A stretch of DNA of 64,000 nucleotides from Viscum album (Eukaryota; Streptophyta; Magnoliopsida; Santalales; Viscaceae), in NCBI GenBank assembly GCA_963277665.1, contig OY728133.1, positions 393,589,962 through 393,653,961 of the forward strand, written 5' to 3'. A program made the position numbers and the translations under genes. Under the pieces are notes generated by a model. That model was not told where the DNA came from. It ran no database searches and saw only the letters and a program-made list of their open reading frames with translations. Shown piece after piece: positions 45,849-58,146 of the stretch (positions are counted from its first letter, which is position 1; every line of letters begins with the position of its first letter).

Positions 45849-48800
45849 TTTAATGGCTGAAGATTCTTTTAAGTTGATGATGGAGGCCATTAAAGATGAG
45901 ATTTGAGTTCAAGTTGAGAATATTGTGTTTGATGGACATTTAATTTATTTTTAGGATCAAACTATTGAAGATTAAGGAAGTCTTGTTTCCCAAATTCTAT
46001 AACTTTAATGATGAAGATGAGTATTGATTAGGTGATCGATAGTATGTTTCAATGAGTTCGGTCGACAACTCTTATTGGAAGACCACCTAAATACTGATCT
46101 AGAGTGTGATTTAATGATGAATATTACTAGATTATATGGAAGGTGAAGTCTTCAAATATGGGTCTTGGTAAAGTTTTTTAGTAATGATGTTGAATCTAAG
46201 GATAAGAGTGGTTGTTGATGATCTCACCAATCCAGGATGGGGATGATGGAGTATGACCCATTAATTTATAATTATACATGATGACTCGTGACCCGTGGAA
46301 GAATATAAATCTAAGGAAGTAATATTTAGGCTGAATAAATAGTTCAAAGTAGACAAAATTAAGAAATGGATGGTACCTATGTGCAATTATTGTAAGAGGA
46401 AATAAGGGAGTGTACAAACAGTGGTACTACTGAAATTTATTATGACTTGAGGCGGTGGAGGTAAGTTAGTAGGGAGATTTATCTAAAAGAGAGAGCAGTA
46501 GTATTCCAAGTGGGGGGGAAGGGTAATTAGTTCATTTGGATTTCCATCTAGATAGGGAATAACAACTTTAAGAGAGGAGATGCGGGGAAGCACAAGCATG
46601 ATATTTAAGGAGATAAAGTCGAAGATGAAGTTGGGGGGGGAGACATCAACTTGATAGAGAAGAATATTTATCTCTTCCTTATCTTTTTATTATTCTAAAT
46701 ATCTATAATGTATTTATTTTGTGATTTTATTTCATTTTCAAACATTATTTGTAGTTAAATTCATTGAGGGGCTTGCGATTGTTTTAGTTTGTTCATTTAT
46801 TTATGGTCTTGTTTTCTTCCTTCGATGCTACAATTCATTCTTCTTGGTCATTTACCTTTGATCTAGTCCTGATTTTTTTTATTTATCAATAGATATAAAT
46901 CAGTATAATAACTTCTTTGAATCAATTACCTAGTATAATATATCAAAATATTGAGAAGATAGAATTATAAAGAATGAAAATTCCTAGGTAAATGTATGTT
47001 TATTACGTGAATGACTCTAAAATCACTTTTTTTCTCACTTCTGTTCATAAATCCATCTTTATATGGATTGAGTTTTATTTAATTAGAAGTTATAATTCTT
47101 GATATAAATTATAAACATTTTTATAATGAATTTTTCTAGTTGATCTGAACCATTTCTCAAGAACATAATATTTTCTCATAAGATTGTTTAATGAAAATTC
47201 CCCCAAAATTATCTTTTGGAATGTCTCTTTCTCCTTGAACATTTTTACAACATTACACACTCACTTATTCATTCATATTTACTTTTCTCGCACTAATATT
47301 TTTCACATTATTCTCTCTCAGCATCAACACCTTTTTACTATTTTCATTTTTTAGAGTAATAGAGGCTTGTAGATCACTCACTCCCATTCCCTTGGATTTT
47401 ATCCTTTATTGATATAATAGTATAAGAAATATAGATAAATATTATGATGGTTGTGATGTCCTTTTAACCACATCATAATTTGACATTGTTTTCAGGGAAG
47501 TCTTGATATTGAGTGTCTTTGGGTTTAGAAAAAAATCTATTGTTGTCACCATTGTCCCCTATTTTCTCAAGGTTGTAGGTTCGAAATCTACTCTCTCTTA
47601 GTGTGTTTCAAGTTGGAAATTTTCTTCTTACTATTTGTGCAAGATAAAATAACTTTAATCTCACTGTGTTTTTATTTAGAGATTAAATTCATTGTTTTTT
47701 TGTTATTGGGGTTGTTTTATGTTGCCTATTAGGATTGTTTTATGTGTTAAAAATGAGTCTTTTTTTTCTTTATGATTGTTAATAATGGATCATTTTGAGG
47801 GTTGGAATAAAAAATGTGGGATATTTTACATATTTTGTGGCTATTATGGGCATACTTCTTCATAATGTAACTATAACCATCCTTGATCCTCATCAATTTA
47901 AATAAACCCAAAACTTTTGTGATCCTAAAAAATGAAGATCAATCACAATTTGAATAACTAATAATGGAGATTAATTCTAGGCTCAAACAAAAAAATTAAT
48001 GTAAAATTAAAAGTTTTCAAGTCTAAGAACATCAAATTGAAAGTTTAGAAAATATTTTTTTGGAGTGTCAAGAAAAGTTAAAAAACTAGTGAAAATTTAA
48101 ATTAGTGAAGAAAATGACTTGGTAACTTGATAATGAGAGTGTAGTGAAAATATATAAATTAAATAATAAGAAAAATTTGAAAATAAAGAACATTTTTTCA
48201 CATTAACTAACTCAATAAATAAATAAGATATCTCTCATTAATGTGAAGAAACCCTAGGGGGTGAAATGGAGGAATGAAAGAGTGTACAAGAGTTAGAGGA
48301 GGATACAAGTTTGTTAGAGTCTTTTAAAGAGGATCAATTGCAAGAATTGAATATTTTTTTTATTTTATGCAAGTAAAAGACCTTGATGGGGTTGAAGAAG
48401 AGAATTTTTTGTTCCATTTCCAATAAAAAATACCCAAGTCCTTTTCTAGTAGTTTCTTTGAGAAAGAGGAAGTTGTGGTGCATGAAAAAATTGTTAAATA
48501 AGACTCAATGTTTAATAACTCCTCAAACTTTTTTTCTAAAACATTGAGAGAAGAGAGAGAGTTTGAGGTTAGGGAATTAGTGGAAGTCAATATAAAATTT
48601 GAAAACTTGACTTCTAAATTTTTTAAACTTGATTTGAAAAGTGATTTTCCATATTTTGATAGTTTGAATTAATAAATTTTCTCTTGGATCTTGATGAAGG
48701 GGTTGAGGGAGTGAAATTTGAAGAACGTTTTATTTTTGAAAAATTAAATCTTAATACTCTCATTTGTGATTTCTCAAAATCTATTCTCAAATACATGAAA

Positions 48801-48970
48801 ATAAATATTTTTCATTTATAATAAAATAGTATTAATCTATAATTTCATAATTTTTTTATTTATCAATATGATCTAAAAATTTTCTCCTCTAAAATTGAAT
48901 TAGAAAACTCAAATGATATTAATATTTCTTTGGAAGATGAAGTTTTGGAATTTTAACCCTAACTAGTGGT
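45849..48970. other. Unclassified old retroelement-like DNA
   Basis: A plus-strand G-rich run (TTGGGGGGGGAGA, ~46,630-46,643) resembles a PPT, and AT-rich LTR-like sequence follows. At 47,827-47,868 a plus frame reads YIFCGYYGHTSS*C, a CCHC zinc knuckle with the first Cys lost and one stop, suggesting a gag relic. The 48,050-48,950 stretch is rich in GAA/GAG codons in plus frames but full of stops. I cannot assign it to a family. Confidence 0.4.
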
Positions 48971-51900
48971 TGATAACACAATGTTTGTCTTAGGAATCAA
49001 GAGTTTTTTATAGGGAGTGAATGTTGAGAATGAATTAACACTTGAGGTATTTTTTAAGGTACTAGATCCATGTAGTTTGACCCTTTTTGTGTTCCAAAAT
49101 CTTGTGGTTCTCAGAGGAGGTCTGGAGTGGGTATAGAGGTATTTGGATTCAAAAATATGGAAATAGGGATAATTTACGGTGTGTAAGTGTTTCAAATCAG
49201 GTATTCACAGTTCAAGGCTTGTTTGAGAGTTGATTTATGACCTAAAAGTTGTTCACTTCCTGTTTGAGGATAGTTCACAGGGTGTTACATGATGTGTAAT
49301 AATTCAGGATTAATTTCTTTGATGTGATGTATTTTTTAGTGAGATATAAAGCCCAACATTTACATGACATGAAAGGGCTTCATTACATGTAAATACCCTA
49401 TGAAATATACATATAAAGGCCGCATCATATCATGTTTTTGATCAATCCCTATGATTGTCTCATCTTCCATGTGATCCAATAACCCTCTCTTCAGGCGTTT
49501 GGGGATTCCTTCAATGAGGATCGATTCACGATCTTTGGTATTTTATATGTGGTGATTCGAAGTATGTTATACCTCTTCTCTCATGGTTATTTGATTTGGT
49601 TCCTATGATTTCTTATTTCCATATAATGGGGGATCATCTTCATGTTTCTAATGGACTTTTTCTTAGTTGTTTGTTGGTTAATTTATTCCACGACATCCTT
49701 AGAGGGATGAATATTCTTGAGAGAGAGGTGATTGAGATCTACAATGTTGGTCCATTATTGTGTGAAGAATGTTAATGCCTTTGAGGTAGGATATTCATTT
49801 ATTCTCTATTTATTTATGTTTAATATTAAATTGATCATGGTTTAGCACTTTGTATGGAAGTGAAATTAACCTAATAAAGATTTAACCATATTAATAAATA
49901 ATTGGTTAGAGATCTCATATTGATGTGCTTTATACCATGATAGCGGTTTACTTCTTGATTTTATAGGTAGTGTGATAACTATGATATGCTTTGTTAGCAT
50001 GTTCTAATTATTGGATTATCATGTTGAAATTGATAAATAATGTAAATCCAATGTTAATTGATTAATTGTCTTAAGAATACTTAAATAAGTTTCATGTTTG
50101 AATATGGTGTTTCTTATAATTTTATGATAATAAAATTGATTCAATTTTTATGTATAATTGAAAATGATCTTCCATGTGTTTAATAGAATTGATAAATAAT
50201 GTGAAGCATGATAATGCTTGTTGAGAATGATGATAATAATGAATAGGCATGTTAATTGAGAATGATTATTATCAAAGTTTGATAAAAATGGTTTTAATGC
50301 TAAGAGAATGTTTAGATTTTGATAGCTTGTGATATCTTTATGCCTTAGGTTTCCCATAGTTGGAACCTATGAATAATGAATTAGTTAATTCAAGATGGAG
50401 TAAGAACTGGTTATGTGATAAAGATAATTTCTAGGTCTATAGTTTTTCATATACTTGAAAGGACGAGTACCTATATTTTAGAGTCGTGAGAGCTTGTTTA
50501 TGTGTGAAGGTTGAATACCTTGTTTTAGGGCCTAGATTTCCCTATTGGTTGTGCTTGTTAGTTTCCTATTGCTTTTACAACGTTCTCTGGATGGGAGCTT
50601 CGCTATGAGATGTGATATGGGGAAGGGAGGCCTAGAAATGTTATGATCCTTGTATGGATGATCTGATATGTGGGAAGGGAGGCCTGAATGATGTAGAAGC
50701 AATTGATGCACGAGATGATGACATGCATCAAGATATGCATGTGGGTGTCAGGGATGGAATCAGAGATGATGGAATGGGTTGAATCTAGGATTACCCATTG
50801 ATGTGATGTTGAGAGCTGAGATGCTCGCTTATGGATCTATTTAATGGTTGATGGCCGAGTTTCTTATTTTATTCGCATTCCTTTCCCTACTGCTTGAGAC
50901 AGATGGGTGTACTTGGTTGAATGTTTCATCTTGGTGGTAGCTTAGGATGTTTTTCCTAGAGTAACTAGTTTATGTAATGATGCTAAAAATTAATAAATAA
51001 TTCTTATCCCATGGGGTTGGTGTTGATGGAATGAAAATGCTCAAAAGATGTTACCCTTGAGAAATTGTGGACTCAGTTTGGATTATTCTTGGAGGGAATG
51101 GACTTCACTCTGATGATTAATGTAATGTAATGTAATATTGAATAATTTTATTATTTAATTAATGGATAATGAATTAATTAATAAAAGGAAATGATGAAAA
51201 GGAAAGAAGTAATTAATGTATCTATTTTAAATTATTTTGTGCTTATAGGATATCTAGTATTAGTAGTGGAATCCAGGAGTCTAAGTGACATTATCTACAG
51301 TTGAGTGTAAGAATATTTTATACCCATAGTGTGGTTGTGAGCTATATTATATCATGTATATTCTGTTATTTCATACCCTACACCACCCATGTTGGTTAGG
51401 GAAACTGACACCCAGTGTACTCTAGCAGGGTGATTTCCCCAACATCCTGTTGGGTGGATGGATGGTTGACTACCCCCTCTGGTCTTGCTCTCTTCTCTTG
51501 GTAGTTACTTGTGTTAGTATGCACGTTGGTTAGTTTACCCATATATGTGTGTAAATGGATATGATGTATTGTGGTTATTTCACACATGTATTACTAGATA
51601 TAGTATCCAAAGGATTATTGTAAGTATGACATGTATAGGCTATGATGGATTGAGGTACTTACTCAACATATGAGCTATAATGGATTGAGGTATAATATAT
51701 GATGTATTATACATGTTATACCAGCTATGGTGGCACCCATAAACTACTTGGTTAATATACATATATATATATATATATATGAGATGATGTGATGATGTGA
51801 TGTATGAAGTTCATGTTGTGGAGCCTTTTCCATTTGTCTTTGGACTAGCTTACTTTTGGAGAGAGATAGATCAGGACATGCAATTTTGGGGAAGAGAGGA

Positions 51901-52326
51901 AAACCAGTGGGGAAGTGGGAGTGGGCTACCCTTGAAAGTTAATTATTATAGTATATGTTCTCTTGTATACGATACTTGATAAGAGTTGGACATGGTGAGG
52001 CTTGGAACTTAGCATATCTGTTTAAGTGACGAGTTAGTTTCTCTATTGTTCAATGTGCTTTAACATGGTTTATTTATATTTTTCACGAGAGGATATGGGT
52101 AGGATCCTAATCATTATACTATTATGATCACCCTATATATATATATATAATTTTTTTAGGTTAACCAGATCAGATTGGAGATCAGATTAAATATTACTTG
52201 CTCATGGTTATACATGAGCAGTTTGGGGTTCACGGTCACTGTCGTTTTTACCTATTGGTACTTGTAGTTTTCCTTTTAGTTGTTATAGTACTTTTTGGCA
52301 TTGAATATTTTCACTTGGGATTTATT

Positions 52327-52357
<31 letters not shown>

Positions 52358-52563
52358 TTTTGAGTATGTTTTGATCGGTGTATATGTCTTATCACCCTCT
52401 TTTGTATGTTCTCTTATAGGGTAATTCCTCCCATATGCATGTTTATTACACCCTAGATGATAGTCTCTAACCTGGAGCCTAATGGAGATGGGACTTAGGT
52501 AGTCATAATCTCCCTTCACACATTATTGGACTAGGAGGGGTACACATTGGGGGGAGGAGGTCA
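48971..52563 (+). repeat. 5' LTR of the gag-protease gypsy element
   Basis: The start is approximate (TGATAACACAATG, a decayed match to TGTAACGACC). The end GGAGGTCA lies 8 bp before the PBS. It contains (TA)n or (TG)n runs at ~51,761-51,780, ~52,134-52,150 and ~52,327-52,358. Similarity to the right LTR is patchy, implying an old insertion. Short ORFs here are not coding. Confidence 0.65.
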
Positions 52564-52571
52564 TGATAGAG

Positions 52572-52582
52572 TGGTATCAAAG
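52572..52582 (+). promoter_or_regulatory. Primer binding site of the gag-protease gypsy element
   Basis: TGGTATCAAAG, initiator-Met type with one change, in plus orientation; it is preceded by GAG as in GAGTGGTATCA contexts of many plant elements. It defines the 5' LTR end and the rightward direction. Confidence 0.8.
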
Positions 52583-54030
52583 GTTTAGGTTGGGGGAAAG
52601 GATGAAGTTTGGAGTTAGGCACAAGTTAGGTTGCATGGGTTGGTAGGGAAAAGTTTTATAAAATTTTATTAAGTGATGTAAACATGGGAGACTAGATGAG
52701 ACATAGGTATTTAGGGCCCCCTGTGATCTGATAAAAAAACCTTTAAGTTTATTGAGATTACTAAATTAAGTGATATTGGTAGTAGGGTAGAGCCCTATGA
52801 AAAGATCATGCATCATTATTATTTATGACTATATTTGAAATTGGTATACCTTGGGATATGTTAAAACCTTAACAAGATAATAAATTAATTAATGAATTAA
52901 TGTTAAGTATTCCATATTCCAGGTTTAATATATTTAACAGTTTTTTGTTTTTTGAGGTATGAATCTAAGTCAATGTACTCATTTGGTTCATGCTGAATAT
53001 GTTTAGTAGGATGTACCAACCAACCACCATAGAGTGGAAATTGACAACGATGACACTTGGAGGAGGACACTCTGAGAGTTCCAACACTATAGTCTACATA
53101 AGTATGAAGACTCCATTTCAGATTCAATCACATAAGACTGATTATAGGAGGTTGAGATAGTTTTCAGTTTTATTCGTGCTCTGAAGGAGAACTGTGTTTC
53201 ATCGGCTATGACAATTTTATATGGAGAAGTGAGGTAGTGGTGGTTATTATTACTCAGGGATTGTGTGGAGTCGAAGGTCTCATTGGAGAAGTTCTGAGAC
53301 CAATTCTGAGTAGAGTTCCTTTATTTGACCATGAAGGAAACCAGTCTCTAGGAGTTACTTACCCTTCGGCAGAGGAGTTCTAGTGTTCTAGATTTCATGA
53401 TCCATTTCAGGACCCTTCTACAATATTATCCATACTTATTTTCAGTTGAGGAGGCAAGATTGAAAATTTTTGAGGAGGATTTACATCTAGAGATCTAGTA
53501 CTAGGTCACCTTGTTTATAATAAAGATGTACCTCAAGGTGTTTGTGAGAGTAGTGGTTATTGAGATGATGTTGTACATAATTGGATAATCATGAGAGAGG
53601 ATTCATTAGAATTCCCCGTAAAGTAAATATGTGATATGGGGTTCCCAGTTTCTTGGACATAAGATCTTTTGGTCAGTTGGGGGTAAATCCCAACCATCAT
53701 CATCTTATTTCTATGAGGTTGGAAACTCTCAAACTTATTCCAAGGTATTAAACACATGTTTTTCTTGGAGAGGTTGATGTTATCAGCAGTGAGAGTGCCT
53801 AGCCTTTTTTAGCAGTCAGTGTGTGCCTGATGTTCTACTTCAGGATCCTCTGTTGAGGAAGTTTTAGCTGAGGTAGTAATAGTAGGGTATTCCATTTTGG
53901 GATTAATATAGAGGAGATGGGGAAGAGAGAGTGAAACCCTGAGATTCTCTTTTTCCTAAAAGAGCAGATAACGACCATGGTGGTGGTCTCCATCAGGTTC
54001 AGAGAGGCAGTAGTGTAGGTCATGTTCAAC
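52583..54030 (+). pseudogene. Decayed interior, probable gag, of the gag-protease element
   Basis: No frame longer than ~70 codons remains. Position between a PBS and a protease implies gag. I do not recognise a gag domain or a clear zinc knuckle in what is left. Confidence 0.4.
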
Positions 54031-54272
54031 TTCATGCTTTATCATTGCTAGCGTCATGCAAGTCAGATGTTGTTCTAGGTAATATTTGTTTTTTTCTACA
54101 TGGTTTCATGATTTTTTTGATTCAGGAGTGATGCAACCCTTTATATCACCTACCCTCATCCATACTTTGGTACTTGGGGTAGAGAGACTTACAGTGCACT
54201 TGGCATTGACTATGTGAGTTGGAGGTCAAGCTGACTTGTATGAAGTATGTAGAGACTACGAGTTAGTGCTGA
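54031..54272 (+). pseudogene. Gypsy aspartic protease relic
   Basis: A plus frame reads DSGVMQPFISPTLIHTLVL from 54119, matching the DSGATHSFISP block of plant gypsy proteases with A-T-H-S changed to V-M-Q-P. LTVHLALTM and DLYEVCRDYELVL follow. Upstream, HVQLHALSLLASCKSDVVLG matches the pre-protease region (usual form FAL-...-SPDVVTG) in another frame, so a frameshift lies between. One stop follows LTM. The 3' LTR starts at 54273, directly after this relic. Confidence 0.7.
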
Positions 54273-55847
54273 TGTAACGACCTATGCCTTCTAGACCCAT
54301 TACTTATCCAGTTTTGGATGTTGGAGGTGTTTTATAGGAGGCTTGAGGAGGTTTTGAGAGTTTTCAGCGGAGGATGGAGATTCAATAGAGCTGATGTAGG
54401 AAATACATATCATGTATTGTTTACATGACATGTAAAGGTGGTTCATGGCATGCGAAGTCGGTTGGTTCATGGTTTCTATGTGGATAAGGGAGCTATGAGA
54501 TGGATTATGTGATGTGTTAGTGTAATTCATGACATGTATTAAATAATGGTCAAGGAGATGTATTTTATCAGTGAAAGCTAAAAATTTCATAAAACCCAAG
54601 GTTTACACATCGAGTAATATTTACATGACATGAAACCTATAGTATTCTAGGATTTAAGTTATTTTTCTTGGATGATTCTCATTCATTCGACCACACTTCT
54701 TTTCCTCTCATTCTAGGAAAACCTTAGGTGACCCAAGGATACCTTCAAGCCCTTTTCTCCCTTGTTTTGAACTGTTGGTTCCATTGGTTATTTGTTGGTG
54801 ATCCACGGTGAGTGCTTCTCCTTTATCCCCTTGTTTTTCTATCATTCTTCTCTTGGGGATTCACTGTGGTGATGTTGTTTTGGTTTGGGGTGTGTGTTGG
54901 GATGCATTTTTATGATATTTGGGTGCATTTTTGGTTGGTGTTGTGTGCAATTGTGGTTTGCGGGTTTTTCTTCTTTGCCTTGTGGTGCACAGTGAGTTGG
55001 AAAAGCTTCTTTGAGGCAGAGAATCCCTCATTTCTCCTTATTGTGTATCATGTGGGAGGGGTTTACTCTTATTTATCTATGGGTTATGATTTTAATAGAT
55101 TAATAAAAGATAAAGAGTTGGATAATTGGAATTAAAGGGGGAAAAGGTAAATGATTTGCATGATTTTATATCTTTGATATTATTTTGATATGGTGGATTG
55201 TACTGGTTTGATGCCCCACTGAAAATTGTGGTCATTGGAAGCTTTGTTTGCATTGGATGATATGTATTGTGACTACCATGCCTATTGTTATTATTTTTAT
55301 ATCACCATAAAATGTAAATTTTCTAACCACTTATATTTGGACAATAAAATGGTTTCCCCAAGATTATGAATTGTGTGATAACTCTCCTAAAAATAAAGTG
55401 TTATGTGATAAAATCCCCATTGTAAATCTGTAAAATGTCCCTTGATGTGCTGTGTTGTGTGGCTGTGCTTTTTGGATGGTGAGGTAATTTTTTGAATGTG
55501 TTTTTGGTAGGACGAGGTGGTTTGTTGGCCATGCTTTTAGGGGGGTGAGGTGGTTGTTGTTTTTCCATGCTTTTGGGGTGGTGAGGTGGTTATTGTTTGG
55601 CCATGCTTTTGGGGTGGTGAGGTGGTAGTTTATTTGTGCTAGATTCATGTTTAGTGATGAAATAACTTATTTTAATAATGATTGAAATGGAATAGGTTGG
55701 AATGAATGATGAATACTTAAATGGTGGTTTTTCTTGTAAAATGTGGTTATTGATAAATAATGAAAAGAATGATATGATTAAATGAAATTGACTGGTAATG
55801 AGAATGTGGTTTGCGGCTTGTGGTGTGGTTTTATTCATTTAGAGGTG
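54273..55847 (+). repeat. 3' LTR of the gag-protease gypsy element, left part
   Basis: Begins TGTAACGACCTATGCC. It runs to the CACTA insertion site, where the last three bases (55845-55847) are the GTG target. A 33-36 bp tandem repeat (GAGGTGG...CCATGCTTTT) lies at 55514-55630. The 107-codon ORF at 54812-55135 lies wholly in the LTR and shows no domain. Confidence 0.7.
55514..55630. repeat. 33-36 bp tandem repeat in the 3' LTR
   Basis: GAGGTGG anchors at 55514, 55547, 55583 and 55619, with CCATGCTTTTGGGG between them. The repeated peptide in the minus frame here is a product of this repeat. Confidence 0.8.
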
Positions 55848-55860
55848 CACTACGGGAAAA
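55848..55860 (+). repeat. Left terminal inverted repeat of the CACTA element
   Basis: CACTACGGGAAAA. It matches the right end (63242-63254) at 11 of 13 bases in inverted orientation. The similarity resumes further in with GCGACGGG. Confidence 0.93.
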
Positions 55861-55865
55861 CTGTG

Positions 55866-56292
55866 TTATTGCGACGGGTCATTTGCGACGGGATATATTC
55901 CCATCGCAAATGGTTCGACTGAAGACACATTTGCGACGGGAATGAATTTCCGTCGCAAATAATGAGGTATTTGCAACGATAAGAGATGCCCAGTCGCAAT
56001 TTTTTTGGCGCGGCTTTCGCGCCAAAACGCGGGAGGGATATTTGCGACGGGACGTATCCTCCCCGTCACAAATTGCAGGCGGCGGTAAATCATATTCACG
56101 ACGGGATCACTACCCGTCGCAAATAACCTTTTACAGTGCGAGTATTTGCGACGGGACCCGTCATAAATAACCCTTTTAACCACAGACTGTAATTAATGCG
56201 CCGACAGTATTTGCGACGGGACGTATCCTCACCGTCGCAAATAGCAGGCGGCGGTAAATAGTATTTGCGATGGGCTCGCTGCCCGTCACAAA
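55866..56292. repeat. Left subterminal repeats of the CACTA element
   Basis: TTTGCGACGGG and its complement CCCGTCGCAAA recur about a dozen times, mostly as facing pairs 5-30 bp apart. A ~80 bp block with GCAGGCGGCGGTAAAT is duplicated about 170 bp apart (56,041 and 56,211). In characterised CACTA elements such short repeats are bound by TNPA during transposition; that role here is by analogy. The CpG-rich motif contrasts with the AT-rich surroundings. Confidence 0.9.
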
Positions 56293-56302
56293 TAATCTAA
56301 CC

Positions 56303-56310
56303 TATATATA
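56303..56310 (+). promoter_or_regulatory. Likely promoter TATA box of the CACTA transposase gene
   Basis: TATATATA right after the left subterminal repeats and ~30 bp ahead of a pyrimidine-rich leader (TTCTTCTCTACTTTCTCTC). A good splice donor (AAG/GTATTT) follows at 56441/56442, so a short non-coding first exon of ~105 bp is likely. Inferred from spacing only. Confidence 0.6.
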
Positions 56311-56883
56311 CCCCCATCCATTTTTTTCCAGAACATCCAATTCTTCTCTACTTTCTCTCTACAGTCTTCAGTTTTAATAGTTTTAATTTTGTTTTTCGAG
56401 AGGAATTCAAAGGGGTCAAAAAGTTCAGCATAAATTTTAAGGTATTTTTCTTTTATTTACTTTTATATTCCTTTAATTTTTTTATATTCATTTTATTTTT
56501 TGTTATTTAGTGGTAATTTAGATAAATTTAATTTAATTTTTTATTCATATTTAGTTTTATTAATAAAATGATTTTGTTAGTGATAATTAAGCATAATTAG
56601 TAAATAAATAATATAATTTGGTATACTTGGATTCTTTATCAATCAAGTAATCATTGTCTGGATACGAACAAGTAGAGGCGGCTCTGGCACAGCTGTACCT
56701 AGGGGTGAAAGTCCCGACAAGGAATCTCGGGCCTGACCCGTGGTATCCTGGTACACGACAACGGGCCTTGCTACACTCTTGGTTTGACACTCCCGGATGA
56801 TATTTGTTTGGTAATAATCTAATTTAATTAGAAATTAACTAATAATTAAAATAATTAATAAATAATTTAAATAATGAGCTAAT

Positions 56884-57605
56884 AATTACCAGATAATTAG
56901 AATAATTACCAGATAATTAGAATAATTACCAGATAATTAGAATAATTACCAGATAATTAGAAAAATTACCAGATAATTAGAAAAATTACCAGATAATTAG
57001 AAAAATTACCAGATAATTAGAAAAATTACCAGATAATTAGAAAAAATTACCAGATAATTAGAAAAAATTACCAGATAAGTAGAAAAAATACCAGATAAGT
57101 AGAAAAATTACCAGATAAGTAGAAAAATTACCAGATAAGTAGAATAATTACCAGATAAGTAGAATAATTACCAGATAAGTAGAATAATTACCAGATAAGT
57201 AGAATAATTACCAGATAAGTAGAATAATTACCAGATAAGTAGAATAATTACCAGATAAGTAGAATAATTACCAGATAAGTAGAATAATTACCAGATAAGT
57301 AGAACAATTACCAGATAATTAGAATAATTACCAGATAATTAGAATAATTACCAGATAATTAGAATAATTACCAGATAATTAGAATAATTACCAGATAATT
57401 AGAATAATTACCAGATAATTAGAATCATTACCAGATAATTAGAATCATTACCAGATAATTAGAATCATTACCAGATAATTAGAATCATTACCAGATAATT
57501 AGAATCATTACCAGATAATTAGAATCATTACTAGATAATTAGAATCATTACCAGATAATTAGAATCATTACTAGATAATTAGAAAAACTACCAGATAATT
57601 AGAAA
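56884..57605. repeat. 20-bp minisatellite, ~36 copies
   Basis: Unit AATTACCAGATAATTAGAAT, three per 60 bp, from 56,884 to 57,605 with few length changes. Variants come in blocks: AGATAAGTAG through ~57,076-57,300, then AGATAATTAG again, then AATCATTA at 57,421-57,580. It lacks unique spacers, so it is not a CRISPR array. Confidence 0.95.
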
Positions 57606-57935
57606 TAATTTCACATTCTATCTCCACATGTAATATTTGCATTCATTTTCAAAATTATAAACCTCCTGACAAACAGAGAGGTGAAAGTGAATGTAAATAT
57701 TACATGTGGAGAGAGAATGTCAAGTTTCAACCCTGAAAAGAGAATTGTAACATAATATAAAAAATAATTAGAAATAATTTCACATTCTGTCTCCACATGT
57801 AATATTTGCATTCATTTTCAAAATTATCAACCTCCTCACCAACAGAGAGGTGAAAGTGAATGTAAATATTACATGTGGAGACAGAATGTCAAGTTTCAAC
57901 ACTAAAAAGAGAATTGTAACATAATATAAAAAATT
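57597..57935. repeat. Tandem pair of 169-bp units, each a long hairpin
   Basis: Two units start at 57597 and 57766. Unit 1 holds arms 57,612-57,645 and 57,688-57,720 that pair over ~33 bp with two mismatches. In unit 2 (arms start ~57,781) the pairing is tighter, with one G/T-type difference. The loop contains a further CCTCC...AGAGG pairing. Total hairpin is ~110 nt, in the size range of plant miRNA precursors or short MITEs. Confidence 0.85.
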
Positions 57936-57954
57936 ATATTCTTTTAATATTAAT

Positions 57955-58098
57955 AATAAAATAAGCAGAACAATTAGCGAATAAGAATAACAATTAGAGA
58001 ATAAGCAGAATAATTAGCGAATAAGCAGAAAAATTAGCGAATAAGTAGAACAATTAGCGAACAATTAGCGAACAATTAGAACAATTAGCGAAGGTGAT
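57955..58098. repeat. Short degenerate repeat ATTAGCGAAtaagcagaa
   Basis: ATTAGCGAA or ATTAGAGAA recurs about nine times at 9-20 bp spacing, loosely related to the TTAGAA part of the minisatellite upstream. Confidence 0.75.
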
Positions 58099-58146
58099 AG
58101 ATGAACACGTTTGTTTTGGTTAACCAGTCTCTATGCAAATATTCTC

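Noticed and set aside
54812..55135. 107-codon hydrophobic plus ORF
   Set aside because: Entirely inside the 3' LTR; Phe/Val/Trp richness follows from T- and G-rich sequence, and the frame is not conserved in the 5' LTR.
55866..56183. 105-codon minus ORF over the CACTA left end
   Set aside because: It is created by the GCGACGGG subterminal repeats and has a repetitive peptide.
56884..57605. Regular short repeat array that resembles a CRISPR at first glance
   Set aside because: Units are contiguous with no unique spacers, and the setting is a plant transposon. It is a minisatellite.
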